The position numbers were made by a program, and so were the translations under genes. Positions 6,061 through 6,977 of a DNA stretch of 6,977 nucleotides are shown piece after piece. Within the stretch, counting starts at the first letter, position 1, and each line of letters begins with the position of its first letter. The notes under the pieces were generated by a model, which was not told the DNA's origin, searched no databases, and saw only the letters and a list, made by a program, of their open reading frames with translations. Source of the stretch: an uncultured Bacilli bacterium (lineage in GTDB: Bacteria > Bacillota_I > Bacilli_A > RF39 > UBA660); contig CAJUCU010000050.1 of the NCBI GenBank assembly GCA_910585335.1, positions 1 through 6,977 of the forward strand, in the 5' to 3' direction.

Positions 6061-6089
6061 AATATATAACAAAATTGGTATCTTTGCAA
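6061..6089 (-). promoter_or_regulatory. Minus-strand promoter inside the candidate invertible segment
   Basis: On the minus strand TTGCAA (6084-6089) is followed after 17 bp by TATATT (6066-6061). A shifted extended -10 (TGT-TATATA) overlaps it. In this orientation it fires leftward, toward the terminator at 5948-5977 and away from the surface-protein gene. Inversion about the repeats would move it to about 6215-6243 on the plus strand, with a start near 6250. Confidence 0.4.
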
Positions 6090-6106
6090 TATTTCGATGA
6101 ATATTT

Positions 6107-6115
6107 TGCTATATT
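6107..6115 (+). promoter_or_regulatory. Plus-strand extended -10 candidate inside the segment
   Basis: TGC followed by TATATT (6110-6115) matches an extended -10. No good -35 exists at 17 bp; TTGCAA (6084-6089) lies 20 bp upstream. If active it would give a leader of about 200 nt for the surface-protein gene in the present orientation. Confidence 0.25.
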
Positions 6116-6231
6116 TTGGTAATAAATGATATTACTTTGGTGATTATTATTAGTCAAAAATATTGTCGAAAAAAGGCTGAAAATTAAAGGTATAAAGAGA
6201 AGAAAAAAGAAAATAATCCTAGTCATATTTC

Positions 6232-6260
6232 TTGTCAAATCATTTTTAACTATTGAAAAT
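6232..6260 (+). promoter_or_regulatory. Weak plus-strand promoter candidate before the surface-protein gene
   Basis: TTGTCA (6232-6237, 5 of 6) is followed after 17 bp by GAAAAT (6255-6260, 4 of 6). The -10 is poor. Transcripts would begin near 6267 and carry the right palindrome as a hairpin just before the ribosome site. Confidence 0.25.
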
Positions 6261-6278
6261 AAAAGGAAATTTATTGTT

Positions 6279-6307
6279 TTATCATAAAGTACTCTACTTT
6301 ATGATAA
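6279..6307. repeat. Right copy of the inverted repeat, 29-bp perfect palindrome
   Basis: TTATCATAAAGTA (6279-6291), core CTC (6292-6294) and TACTTTATGATAA (6295-6307) form a perfect palindrome with 13-bp arms. Bases 6279-6304 are the exact reverse complement of the left copy at 6000-6025. It ends 21 nt before the GTG start of the surface-protein gene. Its right arm contains a -10-like TATGAT (6300-6305). In RNA it would fold into a hairpin immediately upstream of the ribosome site. Confidence 0.9.
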
Positions 6308-6318
6308 ATGAGAAGGTT

Positions 6319-6324
6319 AGGTGG
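6319..6324 (+). promoter_or_regulatory. Ribosome binding site setting a GTG start at 6329
   Basis: AGGTGG is followed by 4 nt and GTG at 6329, the same arrangement as at 3904-3917. The upstream in-frame ATG at 6308 directly abuts the palindrome and has no ribosome site, so it is less likely. Confidence 0.6.
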
Positions 6325-6328
6325 TAGA

Positions 6329-6977
6329 GTGAAGAGTAGACAGATTAGAAGTGTAGGTGGGAATCGTCCGTTTTTTTTATGTGTTTCTTTTTTACTTCTT
6401 TTTCTCATTGTGGCAGGATTAAGTTATGCATTTTTGAGTCTTACTTTGTTTGGAGAGAAAAAACTGAATGTCATTGCCGGAACTCTTGCCGTTGATTTTA
6501 AAGAAGGGAATAACGGGATTACTTTAGAAAATATAATACCAACTGCAGATGAAGAAGGAATGAAAATGGAGCCTTATGAGTTTAGTATTGAAAATACAGG
6601 AACAATAGAGGCAAAGTATGATTTGTTAATCGAAGATAATCATAATGAACAAAGTCTTCGTTATGAATATTTGAAGTTTTCATTAAAGAAAAACGATGAG
6701 GAGTGGACTGCACCTAGGCTGCTTTCTGATTTAGATAGTTTGGCATTAGAACAAAGTGTTTTAATAGAACCAAAAGAGAAGAATCATTATGCTTTAAAGT
6801 TATGGTTAGATATTGATGCGGGAAATGATGCACAAGGGAAGAAGTTTCAAGGAAGAATTGTTGTCAATGTAGTACAAAGTAATGCTACAACAGGAGACAT
6901 TACACCACCAATGATTCATCTAGCAGGGAATCTTTCCATGAACGTGGAAGAAAATAGTGCATTTACTGACCCTGGAG
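6329..6977 (+). CDS. SipW/TasA-type secreted surface protein with Ig-like domain, 3' truncated by window end
   Basis: The open frame runs off the window after 216 complete codons. The N-terminus is basic (KSRQIRSVGGNR), followed by a hydrophobic segment at 14-38 (PFFLCVSFLLLFLIVAGLSYAF). Then comes LNVIAGTLAVDF (46-57), the G-T-L-x-hydrophobic-x-F motif seen just after the cleavage site in SipW-processed TasA/camelysin-like proteins. Residues about 50-187 look like the camelysin beta-sandwich: PYEFSIENTGTIEAKYDLLIED is the typical N-x-G-x-x-x-x-x-Y strand pair, and LIEPKEKNHYALKLWLD the later strand. From residue 189, GDITPPMIHLAG, then VEENSAFTDPG, matches the opening of DUF5011-type bacterial Ig-like repeats, so more repeats and perhaps a wall or membrane anchor are expected downstream. 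It is predicted to be exported to the cell surface or matrix. The GTG start is 21 nt after the right palindrome, so the inverted-repeat segment forms its upstream region. Confidence 0.8.
   Translation, partial: MKSRQIRSVGGNRPFFLCVSFLLLFLIVAGLSYAFLSLTLFGEKKLNVIAGTLAVDFKEGNNGITLENIIPTADEEGMKMEPYEFSIENTGTIEAKYDLLIEDNHNEQSLRYEYLKFSLKKNDEEWTAPRLLSDLDSLALEQSVLIEPKEKNHYALKLWLDIDAGNDAQGKKFQGRIVVNVVQSNATTGDITPPMIHLAGNLSMNVEENSAFTDPG

Larger units (their letters stand above)
6026..6278. other. Candidate invertible promoter segment between inverted repeats
   Basis: These 253 bp are very A/T rich and contain no credible ORF in either direction; the longest start-to-stop readings are a handful of codons. 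They contain a minus-strand promoter candidate (6061-6089), plus-strand candidates at 6107-6115 (TGC-TATATT) and 6232-6260, and a small GTAATA/TATTAC hairpin (6119-6135). Bounded by perfect inverted repeats and placed directly before a surface-protein gene, the segment fits a phase-variable promoter. This is inference, since no recombinase is visible. It could instead be the body of a short non-autonomous mobile element. Confidence 0.45.

Noticed and set aside
6026..6278. Small peptide gene or known structured RNA inside the non-coding segment
   Set aside because: Only very short start-to-stop readings without ribosome sites exist, and the extreme A/T content with just one 6-bp internal hairpin matches no riboswitch or RNA family I recognise.
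6000..6307. MITE or insertion-sequence remnant bounded by 26-bp terminal repeats
   Set aside because: No flanking target-site duplication is visible, and self-palindromic ends are unusual for DDE transposons. It is kept as an alternative to the invertible-segment model because copy number cannot be checked here.
6308..6328. ATG 6308 as start of the surface protein
   Set aside because: It directly follows the palindrome with no ribosome site; GTG 6329 has AGGTGG at suitable spacing. The ATG would add only seven residues.

Overview
The window is low-GC, Firmicutes-like DNA with short intergenic gaps and every gene on the + strand. Strong Shine-Dalgarno sites (AGGTGA, AGGAG, AGAGGG) precede the genes, and most transcription units end in A/T-flanked hairpin terminators. 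Trp is encoded by TGG throughout, so the standard bacterial code fits better than the Mycoplasma code, even though base composition is Mollicutes-like. AckA, an NrnA-type DHH phosphoesterase and EngB/YsxC resemble Bacilli proteins. My inference is an uncultured or host-associated member of the Bacilli/Erysipelotrichales/RF39-like radiation. No rRNA, tRNA, CRISPR array or recognisable transposase is present.

Layout. (1) 93-1007: a monocistronic gene for a 304-residue protein with a central PemK/MazF-like region. (2) 1117-3862: an apparent housekeeping operon, ackA (acetate kinase), a DHH/DHHA1 phosphoesterase (nrnA-like) and engB (ribosome-assembly GTPase). The genes are spaced by 9 nt and then overlap by 11 nt. 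They are read from an extended -10 promoter at 1043-1051 and closed by a terminator at 3837-3873 that contains the engB stop codon. (3) 3915-5948: four small genes of poorly defined function: a membrane-anchored protein with a FxLYD-like C-terminal domain, a soluble hypothetical protein, a zinc-ribbon protein with three membrane segments, and a two-TM protein. Several have their own promoter, and hairpin terminators lie at 4327-4357 and 5948-5977. (4) 5978-6328: 351 bp of non-coding DNA. (5) 6329 to the window end: the 5' part of a gene for a secreted SipW/TasA-type surface protein that runs into an Ig-like (DUF5011-type) domain.

The most notable element is in region 4. A perfect 26-bp inverted repeat (6000-6025 and 6279-6304) encloses about 253 bp of A/T-rich, promoter-containing DNA directly upstream of the surface-protein gene. 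Each repeat copy is itself a palindrome around an asymmetric 3-nt core (GAG in one, CTC in the other). This is the organisation expected of a site-specific recombinase-controlled invertible promoter (phase variation). A reasonable minus-strand promoter inside the segment would face the surface-protein gene after inversion. No recombinase gene lies in the window, so the switch is a hypothesis. A MITE or REPIN-like element, or paired operators, are the main alternatives.

The remaining genes show no obvious pathway link to each other. The housekeeping operon joins energy metabolism, nanoRNA/pAp turnover and ribosome biogenesis.
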